From: Desulfuromonadaceae bacterium
GTDB taxonomy: Bacteria; Desulfobacterota; Desulfuromonadia; Desulfuromonadales; SZUA-540
Direction of reading: 5' to 3'
DNA length: 17,212 bases
Assembly (NCBI GenBank): GCA_003250235.1
Contig: QKGY01000092.1
Location: 1-17,212, forward strand
A program made the translations under genes and the position numbers. Positions 6,390-12,837 of this stretch are shown piece by piece (the stretch's first letter is position 1; every line of letters starts with the position of its first letter). The notes under the pieces were generated by a model. It was not told the DNA's origin and ran no database searches. It saw only the letters and a program-made list of their open reading frames with translations.

Positions 6390-6885
6390 ATGGAGGCTCT
6401 GCAAGCCATCTGGACACGACGCAGCGTCCGGCGGTATAACCGTTCTGAAGGCCGGGATGTATGCTCCCTCGGCCGGCAACGAACAACCCTGGCATTTCAT
6501 CGTGGTTGACGACAAGAAGCTGTTCGGCCGCATCATGGCGTACCACCCCTATGCCTCCATGCTCGATACCGCGCCGGTGGCTATCCTGGTATGCGGCGAC
6601 ATTCGCCTGGAGCGATTTCCCGGCAACTGGATGCTGGATTGTGCCGCCGCCACGCAGAACATGCTTCTGGCTGCCCATGCCGAGGGATTGGGGGCTGTGT
6701 GGGTCGGGGTCTTTCCGAATGCCGAGTGGATGGCAGCCATGCGGGAGGTGTTTTCTCTCCCTGTCACCGTCCAGGCCTTCAGCCTGGTTGCTCTGGGCTT
6801 CACCGAGGAGTCGAGAGGCGATGCGAACCGCTTCAGGCCCGAGCGGATTCACCGCAACGGCTGGAACCCCGGCGGGAAAGGCTGA
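6390..6885 (+). pseudogene. Nitroreductase-family gene with internal deletion and frameshift
   Basis: A perfect AAGGAGGT (6378-6385) leads to an ATG at 6390. The frame reads MEALQAIWTRRSVRRYN, the classic FMN-binding N-terminus of small nitroreductases, then loses the family pattern (RSEGRDV). The family sequence resumes in another frame as TVLKAGMYAPSAGNEQPWHF from about 6439, and runs on through MLDCAAATQNMLLAAHAEGLG and GAVWVGVFP to a stop at 6883-6885. Compared with the usual spacing, about 10-11 residues between RRY and LKAGM are missing and the frame shifts by one, which fits a deletion of about 31-34 bases. Residues 6457-6885 remain open from an internal ATG (142 residues), but that product would lack the FMN-phosphate-binding RRSVRRY segment. 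It follows the oxidoreductase by 47 bases. Either this is a recent pseudogene or an assembly error. Confidence 0.8.
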
Positions 6886-6909
6886 AGCCGGCCCTCATCG
6901 TCGGATCTT

Positions 6910-7302
6910 TTATCGGGGAATGCCCGCTTGGGATCGCAGGGTTTCCTGCTGAGGCAGGGGGCATTTGTCCCCCTTCTCGTCCAGACGCACAAAAGTGATT
7001 TCCGTGGAAAAAACCTGCTTTTCCACCTTGGCCCCCGGCTCGTCGGCGTAAACATCCACGGCGTACCGCACCGATGTGCGTCCTTGTTTGCGCGGCAGAA
7101 TCCGAAAACGCAGAATTGATCCGTTGAGAACCCGCTCCTTGAAGTCGATGTCGTTCATACCGATGGTCACCAGCGTGCATCCCGGAAAATCCAGGGAGGC
7201 GACCAGCCAGGCGAATTCATCCACCCATTTGAGCATGGCGCCGCCGAAAAGATAGCCGTGATGATTGAGGTGTTCTGTCCGGACAATGGTGAAATTATCC
7301 AT
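6910..7302 (-). CDS. Acyl-CoA thioesterase, hotdog fold
   Basis: This is a 130-residue single hotdog domain of the acyl-CoA hydrolase (YciA/BACH-like) type, which hydrolyses acyl-CoA thioesters in the cytoplasm. The signature is HLNHHGYLFGGAMLKWVDE near residues 10-29: an Asn followed by GxLFGG, the hotdog helix start, and an acidic residue at its end. The strands around LVTIGMNDIDFKERVLNG and the conserved STEITFVRLDEKG near the C-terminus also fit. The length is normal for a one-domain member. It is transcribed toward the broken nitroreductase gene, leaving 24 bases between their ends with no obvious terminator. Only a weak ribosome binding site (GGAG, further upstream than usual) precedes the ATG. 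The specific acyl chain cannot be inferred. Confidence 0.88.
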   Translation of the reverse strand: MDNFTIVRTEHLNHHGYLFGGAMLKWVDEFAWLVASLDFPGCTLVTIGMNDIDFKERVLNGSILRFRILPRKQGRTSVRYAVDVYADEPGAKVEKQVFSTEITFVRLDEKGDKCPLPQQETLRSQAGIPR

Positions 7303-7400
7303 ACCCTGAGTCTCCGCTATGTGAAATAAATGAAGGCGTTTCCTGTTGACCCAAGCAAATGGGGTGTGGGCGAACCACTCGGTGTACGGCCCGAAAAAAC

Positions 7401-7429
7401 TTGAATTCTGCCGGGTCGGGAGCTAGTCT
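7401..7429 (+). promoter_or_regulatory. Possible promoter of the aminotransferase gene
   Basis: TTGAAT (7401-7406), a 17-base spacer and TAGTCT (7424-7429) lie 38 bases before the start codon at 7467. The -10 matches only three of six consensus bases, so this is tentative. Confidence 0.3.
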
Positions 7430-7466
7430 GGACGCGGTTTTTCGGTCGATCCCCAGGAGGCAACGC

Positions 7467-8633
7467 ATGCACATCAACATATCCCGAAGAGCGAAACAGG
7501 TCACCCCTTTTCTTGCCATGGAACTCATGGAACGGGCCAAGGAGCTCGAAGCGCAGGGGCGGGAGGTCATCTACCTGTGTCTGGGTGAACCCGATTTTCC
7601 CACGCCTGAACCGGTGGTCGAGGCCGCGATCGCGTCGATGAAACAGGGACACACCTCGTACACCCATTCGCTGGGGCATCGGGAAATCCGTGAGGAAATC
7701 GCCGCCTTTTACTGGCGCCGCTACGGGGTCACCGTCAACCCCGGACAGATCCTGGTTTCGTCAGGTACCAGTCCGCTGATGCTCCTTCTATTCGCCAGTA
7801 TTCTGGATGACGGGGACGAGATCATCCTGGCCGATCCCAGCTATGCCTGCTACCCCAATTTCATCCGCTTCATGGGGGGGATCCCGCGTTTTCTGCGAAC
7901 CCGCGTGGAGGATGGATTTCAGCCCCGCCCCGAAGAGGTGCAGGCCCTTGTTTCACCACGCACCCGCGGCGTCCTGATCAATTCCCCTTCCAACCCGGCC
8001 GGGTCCCTCATGCCGGTCCCCTGGCTGGAGGCGTTGTCCCGACTTCCGGTACCGCTGATCGCCGACGAAATTTATCACGGTCTGACCTATGAGGGGGAAG
8101 AGCGCAGCGTTCTGGAATTCACCTCCGAGGCTTTTGTGCTCGGAGGCTTTTCCAAGGCTTACGCCATGACCGGGTGGCGCCTGGGATACCTGATCGCCCC
8201 CAAGGCCTGTATGCGCACCCTGCAGAGCCTGCATCAGAACTTTCTGATCAGCGCCAATAACTTCGTGCAGCACGCGGGGATCGCCGCGCTGAGGGAGTGC
8301 GACGCCGATGTGGCGAGGATGCGGCATGCCTACGACGAACGACGTCATCATCTGCTGGCGCGTCTGGAGCGTCTCGGGCTCAATGTCGCGAAAAAACCTG
8401 CCGGGGCCTTTTATATCCTGGCCGATGCCCGGCATATCCAGGGGGATTCTCTCGCGCTGGCTTACGACCTCCTCGAGGCGACCGGTGTGGCGCTCACGCC
8501 AGGGATCGACTTCGGGGAAGGCGCTGAAGGATACCTGCGCTTCTCTTACGCCAATTCTATTGCTCAGATCGATGCAGCCTGTGACCGTCTGGAAGACTAT
8601 TTTCGCTCCCGGGGGTGGTTGTCGCTGGGCTGA
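7467..8633 (+). CDS. PLP-dependent class I/II aminotransferase
   Basis: This is a 388-residue fold-type I aminotransferase related to aspartate/alanine aminotransferases. Visible motifs are LGEPDFPTP near the N-terminus, the substrate loop YTHSLGHREIREEIA, VSSGTSPLM (PLP phosphate region), INSPSNPAG (conserved Asn), ADEIYHGLTY (Asp and Tyr contacting PLP), and GGFSKAYAMTGWRLGY with the Schiff-base lysine at residue 230. A C-terminal LRFSYANS holds the carboxylate-binding Arg. The ATG at 7467 has AGGAGG six bases upstream; upstream codons in frame lack family similarity and were excluded. The amino-group donor and acceptor cannot be decided from sequence alone; aspartate, alanine or an aromatic/branched substrate are all possible. 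Its last 37 bases overlap the 3' end of the opposite-strand transferase gene. Confidence 0.93.
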   Translation: MHINISRRAKQVTPFLAMELMERAKELEAQGREVIYLCLGEPDFPTPEPVVEAAIASMKQGHTSYTHSLGHREIREEIAAFYWRRYGVTVNPGQILVSSGTSPLMLLLFASILDDGDEIILADPSYACYPNFIRFMGGIPRFLRTRVEDGFQPRPEEVQALVSPRTRGVLINSPSNPAGSLMPVPWLEALSRLPVPLIADEIYHGLTYEGEERSVLEFTSEAFVLGGFSKAYAMTGWRLGYLIAPKACMRTLQSLHQNFLISANNFVQHAGIAALRECDADVARMRHAYDERRHHLLARLERLGLNVAKKPAGAFYILADARHIQGDSLALAYDLLEATGVALTPGIDFGEGAEGYLRFSYANSIAQIDAACDRLEDYFRSRGWLSLG

Positions 8634-9334
8634 TCGTCCTCTCTCTCCACGTCAAACCAGAGTTGACGGGTCCAGTCGAAATACTGCCTGGGCCTGAATG
8701 CGTCCTTGTAAGCGAGCCTCTGGCAGTCGCGTACGTAATAGCCCAGGTAGTACCAGGACAGTCCCTGACTGCGGGCATAGGCGATTTCCTGCAGAATGCT
8801 GAACGTTCCCAGGTTAAGTTCCGCATAGTGCGGGTCGAAGGCGAAGTAAACGCTGCTCAGGCAATTTTCCCCCCGATCGAGAAATCCCACCCCGACCAGC
8901 GTATCGTCCACGTAGATCTGGGATTGCAGGGCCGGACAGGATGGCGTGAAGAAATTCAACAGGAAATCTTCCTCCGTACTGCTTTGTCCGAAGCGCTGCA
9001 AGGCATGGTCGCGGTAGATTTCATAGACGCGCTGGCTGAAAGCCAGCGGCCCGAAGATCATCCTCAGCCGTGAATTTTTTCGCGCAACACGGCGCTGGCT
9101 TCGCGACGGACAAAAGGAGGCGGTTGGAATACGCAAGGGTGTGCATGCGAGGCAGCCGAAGCAGGCGGGGCGGAAGTAATACCAGCCGAATTTGCGCCAT
9201 CCCTGCGCCAGAAGCAGGGAAAGATCTTCCTGGTTTAAGTCGCTGGCCAGAAAGTAGCTGAATTGCTTCAGTCGGTTCGGCAGATACGGGCAGTCGTCGA
9301 CATCGTCGAGACCGGGATTTTTATGCAAAAGCAT
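8597..9334 (-). CDS. bpt: Aminoacyl-tRNA-protein transferase, Bpt/Ate family (leucyl/arginyl transferase)
   Basis: This 245-residue protein belongs to the bacterial Bpt / eukaryotic ATE1 family. These enzymes attach Leu (Bpt) or Arg (Ate) from aminoacyl-tRNA to N-terminal acidic residues, marking proteins for ClpAP through ClpS in the N-degron pathway. The N-terminal block CPYLPNRLKQFSYFLA and the Cys motif FRPACFGCLACTPLRI (CxxCxxC-like) are typical. The C-terminal GNAT-like region shows YVDDTLVGVGFLDRGENCLSSVYFAFDP, then LNLGTFSILQEIAYAR and YYLGYYVRDCQRLAYK, the standard signature. The length matches the family at about 235-250. No clear ribosome binding site precedes the ATG at 9334. It is convergent with, and overlaps by 37 bases, the aminotransferase. 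I infer leucyl specificity from the bacterial family; arginyl specificity is not excluded. Confidence 0.9.
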   Translation of the reverse strand: MLLHKNPGLDDVDDCPYLPNRLKQFSYFLASDLNQEDLSLLLAQGWRKFGWYYFRPACFGCLACTPLRIPTASFCPSRSQRRVARKNSRLRMIFGPLAFSQRVYEIYRDHALQRFGQSSTEEDFLLNFFTPSCPALQSQIYVDDTLVGVGFLDRGENCLSSVYFAFDPHYAELNLGTFSILQEIAYARSQGLSWYYLGYYVRDCQRLAYKDAFRPRQYFDWTRQLWFDVEREDDQPSDNHPRERK

Positions 9335-9356
9335 AGGGCCACCATCCCATATCGTC

Positions 9357-9376
9357 GGGCAGCAGATTTGCTGCCC
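9357..9376. repeat. Perfect 8-bp hairpin upstream of bpt
   Basis: GGGCAGCA (9357-9364) and TGCTGCCC (9369-9376) pair perfectly around a four-base GATT loop. It lies between the stop of the cysteine-motif membrane gene (9386) and the bpt start (9334). No T-tract follows on either strand. It could be a factor-dependent terminator structure or a leader element of bpt. Confidence 0.4.
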
Positions 9377-9385
9377 TGGTCCGGG

Positions 9386-9820
9386 TTATCGGCTTAAGCC
9401 GCGCAGAAAGTGGTCCTCGTAGAATTCGGGTTGATGAACTCGGAGGCAGTCGGGGCACAGACTATGGGAAAATTCCACCTGGGTTTTTTCGTGGAAGTAA
9501 TCTTCGATGTTTTTCCACAAGCCCCCTTCTGGAGCGTTTTCGGATTCGATGCGGATCTTTTTGCAGTAGGAGCACACGGGCAGCAACGCTTCCAGGGTAT
9601 GGACCCTCTCGGAGAGCAGAGCGTTGAGGTGCTGAATCCTGAGCATCTGCATGCCGTACAACAGGCCCGCTATGGCACCGAAAAACAACGGAATCAGGTA
9701 CCCCCTCGGCAGCAGTGGGTCGACACCGACCGCAAGTTTTTGCAAGACGGAGAAACCGCAGAGCAACAGGGTGCCCAGCAGGATGTGGCGCATCAGAAAC
9801 AAGATACGTAAACGTTTCAT
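9386..9820 (-). CDS. Two-helix membrane protein with C-terminal CxxC...SHxxCPxC motif
   Basis: From the ATG at 9820 the product has 144 residues. Helices are predicted at about 7-25 and 42-60, followed by a short amphipathic or coiled-coil stretch (LNALLSERVHTLEAL). The soluble C-terminal part has Cys83 and Cys86 in VCSYCKKIR, then WKNIEDYF and FSHSLCPDC with His119, Cys122 and Cys125. The CxxCKKIR...W..IE.Y...SHxxCPxC block is a recurring C-terminal module in proteobacterial signalling proteins (PAS/response-regulator types); the four Cys and the His suggest metal or redox binding. Here it is attached to a membrane anchor with no kinase or receiver domain. The frame is open up to an ATG at 9901 (171 residues). 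I favour 9820 because MKRLRILFLM looks like a natural membrane start, but no strong ribosome binding site decides it. The function is unknown. Confidence 0.75.
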   Translation of the reverse strand: MKRLRILFLMRHILLGTLLLCGFSVLQKLAVGVDPLLPRGYLIPLFFGAIAGLLYGMQMLRIQHLNALLSERVHTLEALLPVCSYCKKIRIESENAPEGGLWKNIEDYFHEKTQVEFSHSLCPDCLRVHQPEFYEDHFLRGLSR

Positions 9821-9919
9821 GGCAGAGATCTGTTTTTCCTGGGAGTCAGAACCAAATAAATAGAAACTCGAAGTGCTCAATATTACCACACCTTGAGCCA
9901 TTCGTCGGGTAGGCCCGGT

Positions 9920-10528
9920 TTATTTGTTTTTTAAGGCTTCCGTTAAAAAGTGTCCGACCCCTCCCATCACCATCTGTACGGCAATCGTTGTCAGGATCAT
10001 CCCCATCAGGCGCTCGATCGCCACGATCCCCCTCTTACCCAGAAAACGGTTGAGACTGCTTGAGAGAAAGAGGGTCGAGCCGGTGATCAGCCAGGCAATC
10101 AGGATGGCCAGCAGCCATTCCGGCCAACGACTCGTATCCCGGTTCATGATGAACAGCACCGAAGCCAGAGCCGAGGGACCCGCGATAAAGGGGATGGCCA
10201 GAGGCACGACAAAGGGTTCCCCTTCGAACTCGATAGGGGACTCGTAGAGGCCCTTGGGGGTGGGGAACACCATGCGGATGGCGATCATAAACAGGATGAT
10301 GCCACCGGCTACGGTCAGTGTCGGGTCGGAGATGTTCAAGACGCGAAGAAGAAATTTGCCCAGAAACAGGAAGAGGACCAGTACGATCAGGGCGAACAGA
10401 AGTTCACGCAGGATGACCTTTTTCTGTCTCTGCGCAGGCACATCCTTGAGGGCGGTAAGAAAAAGCGGAATGTTGCCTATGGGGTCCATGACGAGCAACA
10501 GCAGCATCGTGGCGGAAAGAATGGTCAC
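9920..10528 (-). CDS. MarC-family integral membrane protein (NAAT transporter type)
   Basis: From the GTG at 10528 it is 202 residues with six predicted helices, the standard MarC/YchE/YhgN architecture. The N-terminal VMDPIGNIPLFLTAL is the family signature. It is followed by LTVAGGIILFMIAIRMVFP and VPLAIPFIAGPSALASVLF, and ends VQMVMGGVGHFL. MarC proteins are annotated as putative small-molecule or amino-acid transporters; their substrate is generally unproven, and the original antibiotic-resistance link is not supported. I chose GTG (10526-10528) because AAGGA lies six bases upstream. A TTG at 10534 and an ATG at 10507 are alternatives. The stop is 18 bases before the next possible minus-strand start. 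Its own promoter and a leader hairpin lie upstream. Confidence 0.9.
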   Translation of the reverse strand: MTILSATMLLLLVMDPIGNIPLFLTALKDVPAQRQKKVILRELLFALIVLVLFLFLGKFLLRVLNISDPTLTVAGGIILFMIAIRMVFPTPKGLYESPIEFEGEPFVVPLAIPFIAGPSALASVLFIMNRDTSRWPEWLLAILIAWLITGSTLFLSSSLNRFLGKRGIVAIERLMGMILTTIAVQMVMGGVGHFLTEALKNK

Positions 10529-10553
10529 GGTCAATCCTTGTTCATAAAACGTT

Positions 10554-10581
10554 AAAAACCCCCTTCCGGAACGGAAAGGGG
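10554..10581 (-). terminator. Hairpin plus T-tract in the marC leader (attenuator or upstream terminator)
   Basis: On the minus strand CCCCTTTCCG (10572-10581) pairs with CGGAAGGGG (10560-10568), with one bulged T and a three-base loop, followed by a T5 run (10554-10558). This has intrinsic-terminator form. It lies after the ykgJ stop but also downstream of a predicted marC promoter (10594-10622) and only 26 bases before the marC start. It could therefore end ykgJ transcripts, attenuate marC, or both. Confidence 0.55.
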
Positions 10582-10593
10582 AGGATGGTCGTC

Positions 10594-10622
10594 AGACTAG
10601 CATGGAAAAAAATGGCTGTCCA
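10594..10622 (-). promoter_or_regulatory. Possible marC promoter with extended -10
   Basis: On the minus strand TGGACA (10617-10622, five of six) is followed after 17 bases by TAGTCT (10594-10599), preceded by TGC, which fits an extended -10. The predicted start near 10587 would place the hairpin/T-tract within the marC leader. Confidence 0.4.
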
Positions 10623-10734
10623 GATGAGGCTGTTTTCTGGTGAGTGTGTCCACAAATATTAATAGAATAAAAAATATGAACACTATTTAAAGATGAACAT
10701 TTTTGAAGATACCAGCCTGCTCTGCTTAAGTCGA

Positions 10735-11289
10735 TCAGGAATTCTCGGAAGAAAGAGGCTCGGGCGGCCAGGGGAGCAGCAGGGCTTCACGGACAGGAAT
10801 TCTGTCTGGGAGATTTTGCGTGGTAGCGATCCTGGCAACAAATTCCCGGTTGACGGCAACGAGAACCTGGTTGAGACGCTCAAGGTCGATCAGCGCCGTA
10901 CCGGGGAGGCTGTCGTACCCTGTAAAATTCAAGGGGCAGAAATCGACCCGGTTCTGCCCCTCTTCGCGGATCAGGATGGGCAGCCCGTGGGTACGGCAGA
11001 TAAGGGGACGGGCAGCGTACAGCAGACAACGCCCGTTTTCAAGAAGGGGGCAGGGGCCATCGGGCGTGGCTTCCCGGGCACGCTGGCGGATGACTTCCGC
11101 TTCAGACGCTGGCCGTTGTGCCAGAGCGCGGGCCAGCGCATAGGCTTCGACGGGAAACAGGGTCAGAGACCGGCAACAGCTGTCACAGCCGGCGTGGCAG
11201 GCGATGCCGGCTGCATGGTCTTTTTCGATCTGCCGACAGAGGGTTTCCACCTTGTCCCGGAACTGGTCATAGGTATCGAGAACGGACAT
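10735..11289 (-). CDS. YkgJ-family cysteine cluster protein
   Basis: This is a 184-residue protein with the YkgJ-type (CxxxCxxCC, putative Fe-S/zinc-binding) domain. The first cluster, CHAGCDSCC, is near residues 31-39. The second is CPLLENGRCLLYAARPLICRTHG, with PLICRTHG being the most conserved part of the family, followed by a further Cys in VDFCPLNF. These proteins are widespread and are presumed to bind a metal ion or cluster; the biochemical role is not established. The start has AAGGTG seven bases upstream. It lies 27 bases after the terC stop, so it is probably the last gene of an asparaginase-terC-ykgJ operon. No membrane helix or signal peptide is seen. Confidence 0.88.
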   Translation of the reverse strand: MSVLDTYDQFRDKVETLCRQIEKDHAAGIACHAGCDSCCRSLTLFPVEAYALARALAQRPASEAEVIRQRAREATPDGPCPLLENGRCLLYAARPLICRTHGLPILIREEGQNRVDFCPLNFTGYDSLPGTALIDLERLNQVLVAVNREFVARIATTQNLPDRIPVREALLLPWPPEPLSSENS

Positions 11290-11316
11290 CAGCGTGCACC
11301 TTGGAAAATGAACGGT

Positions 11317-12069
11317 TCAGACTTCTTCTCCTCCACGCAGGGGTTTGCGCAAGTGAACGGGCTCCACACGCTTTCGGCGTATCCTGAGATTGAGCATCTC
11401 GACACATACCGAAAAGGCCATGGCAAAGTAAATATAGCCCTTGGGGATATGAAAATCGAGTCCCTCGGCAACCAGGGTGACGCCGATGAGGATGAGAAAG
11501 CTCAAAGCCAGCATCTTGAGCGTGGGATGGCTGTCGACGAACTCGCCAATCGGGCGGGCCGCCGCCATCATGACGAGTACGGCGATAACGATGGCCAAAA
11601 TCATGATCGTCAGATGCTGTGCCAGTCCGACGGCGGTGATGACCGAATCGAGAGAGAAGATGATGTCAAGCAGGGTGATCTGAACCAGGACATTGACAAA
11701 ACTGACGGCATCCTTCGGGGTGTTTTCTTTCTCTGCGCTCTCCAAGCTGCCGTGGATTTCGAAGGTGCTCTTGCCGAACAGAAAGAGACCGCCGCCGATC
11801 AGAATCAGGTCGCGTCCTGACAGAGCGTTTCCCAGCAACGTGAACAGCGGGGCGGTCAGAGTCATGACCCAGGTCAGGGAGAGCAGCAGGGCAATGCGGC
11901 TGAGCATGGCCAGCGCCAGACCGAGATAACGGGCCCGCGTGCGTTGCTGCCGGGGAAGGCGCCCAACCAGAATGGTGATGAAGATGATGTTGTCGATGCC
12001 TAGGACGATTTCCAGGGCGGTCAGGGTCAGCAAGGCAACCCAAGCTTGCGGTTCGGCGATCCAGGCCAT
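11317..12069 (-). CDS. TerC-family membrane protein (putative metal-ion exporter)
   Basis: This is a 250-residue polytopic membrane protein. The two TerC signatures are present: ALEIVLGIDNIIFITILVGR near residues 18-37 and LLDIIFSLDSVITAVGLA near 133-150, whose acidic residues are the likely ion-binding sites. Other helices are at GLALAMLSRIALLLSL, GRDLILIGGGLFLFGKS and ILAIVIAVLVMMAAARP, and the end is charged (RIRRKRVEPVHLRK). Characterised relatives such as E. coli Alx are tied to manganese efflux, and others to tellurium resistance; the ion here is unknown. The start is well supported by AAGGAG six or so bases before the ATG. The CBS/CorC domains found in longer relatives are absent. Confidence 0.92.
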   Translation of the reverse strand: MAWIAEPQAWVALLTLTALEIVLGIDNIIFITILVGRLPRQQRTRARYLGLALAMLSRIALLLSLTWVMTLTAPLFTLLGNALSGRDLILIGGGLFLFGKSTFEIHGSLESAEKENTPKDAVSFVNVLVQITLLDIIFSLDSVITAVGLAQHLTIMILAIVIAVLVMMAAARPIGEFVDSHPTLKMLALSFLILIGVTLVAEGLDFHIPKGYIYFAMAFSVCVEMLNLRIRRKRVEPVHLRKPLRGGEEV

Positions 12070-12110
12070 TCATCTCTCCTTCATGATCAAAACGGTGTGA
12101 CCGAACCGGG

Positions 12111-12593
12111 TCAGAGTTCTTCGAAACGGTGGTCGGCGAGGTTCTTCCGGGCCTTTCGCGGATCGAAAATACGTCCGTTCATGGCGATGTAGACGCCCTC
12201 TTTGAGAAGCTGCACCGCTGTCACCGCGCAAGCGATGTTGAATACGGCATCGGTGTGGCGGAATCGGGCCGGTTGCATGGCACCGGTCAGGACGATGACC
12301 TTGCCGGAAAGCCCCAAAAGCGCCTGTGCCGTCTGGACCATGGTGTCGGTGCCGTGCGTCACGACGAAGTGACGATGAGGGTCCGTTTCGACCGTACGGC
12401 GGATCAGGGCCCTGTCTTCATCGGTCAGATCGAGACTGTCTTTTTGCAGCAGCTCCAGGATGTCGTAGTCGAAGGTGACATTCGCTTCTTTCAGAACGTC
12501 GATGATCTGCGGTTCGCCAACCTGGAACTGACTCTTCTGATCGAAATAGATCTTGTCGATGGTTCCGCCGGTGGTGATGATTTTGATCGTCAT
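12111..12593 (-). CDS. Single-domain (N-terminal half) type I/II asparaginase-like protein
   Basis: This 160-residue protein matches only the N-terminal catalytic domain of bacterial asparaginases, which are usually about 330 residues. The catalytic residues are present: the nucleophile Thr in TTGGTIDK, Tyr in KIYFD, the Thr-Asp pair in THGTDTMVQTA, and Lys in GKVIVLTGAMQP. It ends cleanly at RKNLADHRFEEL. The missing C-terminal domain normally completes the active site across the dimer. Stand-alone proteins of this size are common in proteobacteria, so this looks like a genuine short family rather than a truncation. Whether it hydrolyses asparagine is not clear. ATG 12593 is preferred because AGGT lies seven or so bases upstream. 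A GTG at 12599 is the alternative. It is 41 bases upstream of terC on the same strand. Confidence 0.85.
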   Translation of the reverse strand: MTIKIITTGGTIDKIYFDQKSQFQVGEPQIIDVLKEANVTFDYDILELLQKDSLDLTDEDRALIRRTVETDPHRHFVVTHGTDTMVQTAQALLGLSGKVIVLTGAMQPARFRHTDAVFNIACAVTAVQLLKEGVYIAMNGRIFDPRKARKNLADHRFEEL

Positions 12594-12677
12594 ATCCACA
12601 CCTGTCTGTCGTGGTACGGTCGGAGCAAGAGCCCCTGGGAAACCGCATCCGGTTGCGGCTCAAATGATGGTCGGAAA

Positions 12678-12741
12678 CCCTGCCCCTGTCAAACCAAAAA
12701 GGATAAGAAAGGCAGGGCCGGCTAACGCAATGGACAGGGGC
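12678..12741. repeat. Mutually exclusive inverted repeats between asparaginase and potA
   Basis: GCCCCTGTC (12682-12690) pairs perfectly with GACAGGGGC (12733-12741). CCCTGCC (12678-12684) pairs perfectly with GGCAGGG (12711-12717). The two stems share bases 12682-12684 and so cannot form fully together. This may be a switchable leader, but it is not clear which of the divergent genes would carry it. No T-tract follows either stem. Confidence 0.35.
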
Positions 12742-12779
12742 TGTCTGCGCGGAGTGATACGCCTGTGAAAAAGCTTGTA

Positions 12780-12802
12780 TTTACCGGGCATTGCAAGGTA
12801 AA
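12780..12802 (+). repeat. TTTACC-N11-GGTAAA inverted repeat upstream of potA
   Basis: TTTACC (12780-12785) and GGTAAA (12797-12802) are perfect inverted repeats 35 bases before the potA start. A possible promoter (TTGTAT at 12775-12780 region, TAAAAG near 12799) overlaps it. The symmetry fits a repressor operator, though a chance repeat of this size is possible. Confidence 0.3.
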
Positions 12803-12837
12803 AGGGGGTGTTTTGATTCGAGGGAGTTATTTTCTTC

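Noticed and set aside
6430..6460. Programmed frameshift or selenocysteine in the nitroreductase gene
   Set aside because: About ten residues are missing, which neither mechanism would restore. There is no slippery heptamer, and no in-frame UGA interrupts the gene.
5065..6852. Open frame of 595 codons on the minus strand
   Set aside because: It is antisense to the MerA-like reductase and the nitroreductase remnant, both of which show clear motifs on the plus strand.
10693..11820. Open frame of 375 codons on the plus strand
   Set aside because: It is antisense to the YkgJ-family and TerC genes, both well supported by cysteine or acidic motifs.
12681..12745. Cyclic di-GMP (GEMM-I) riboswitch
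   Set aside because: Fragments such as CAAACC and ACGCAA are present, but the spacing and the core after GGG do not fit the consensus, and the receptor helix pattern is absent.
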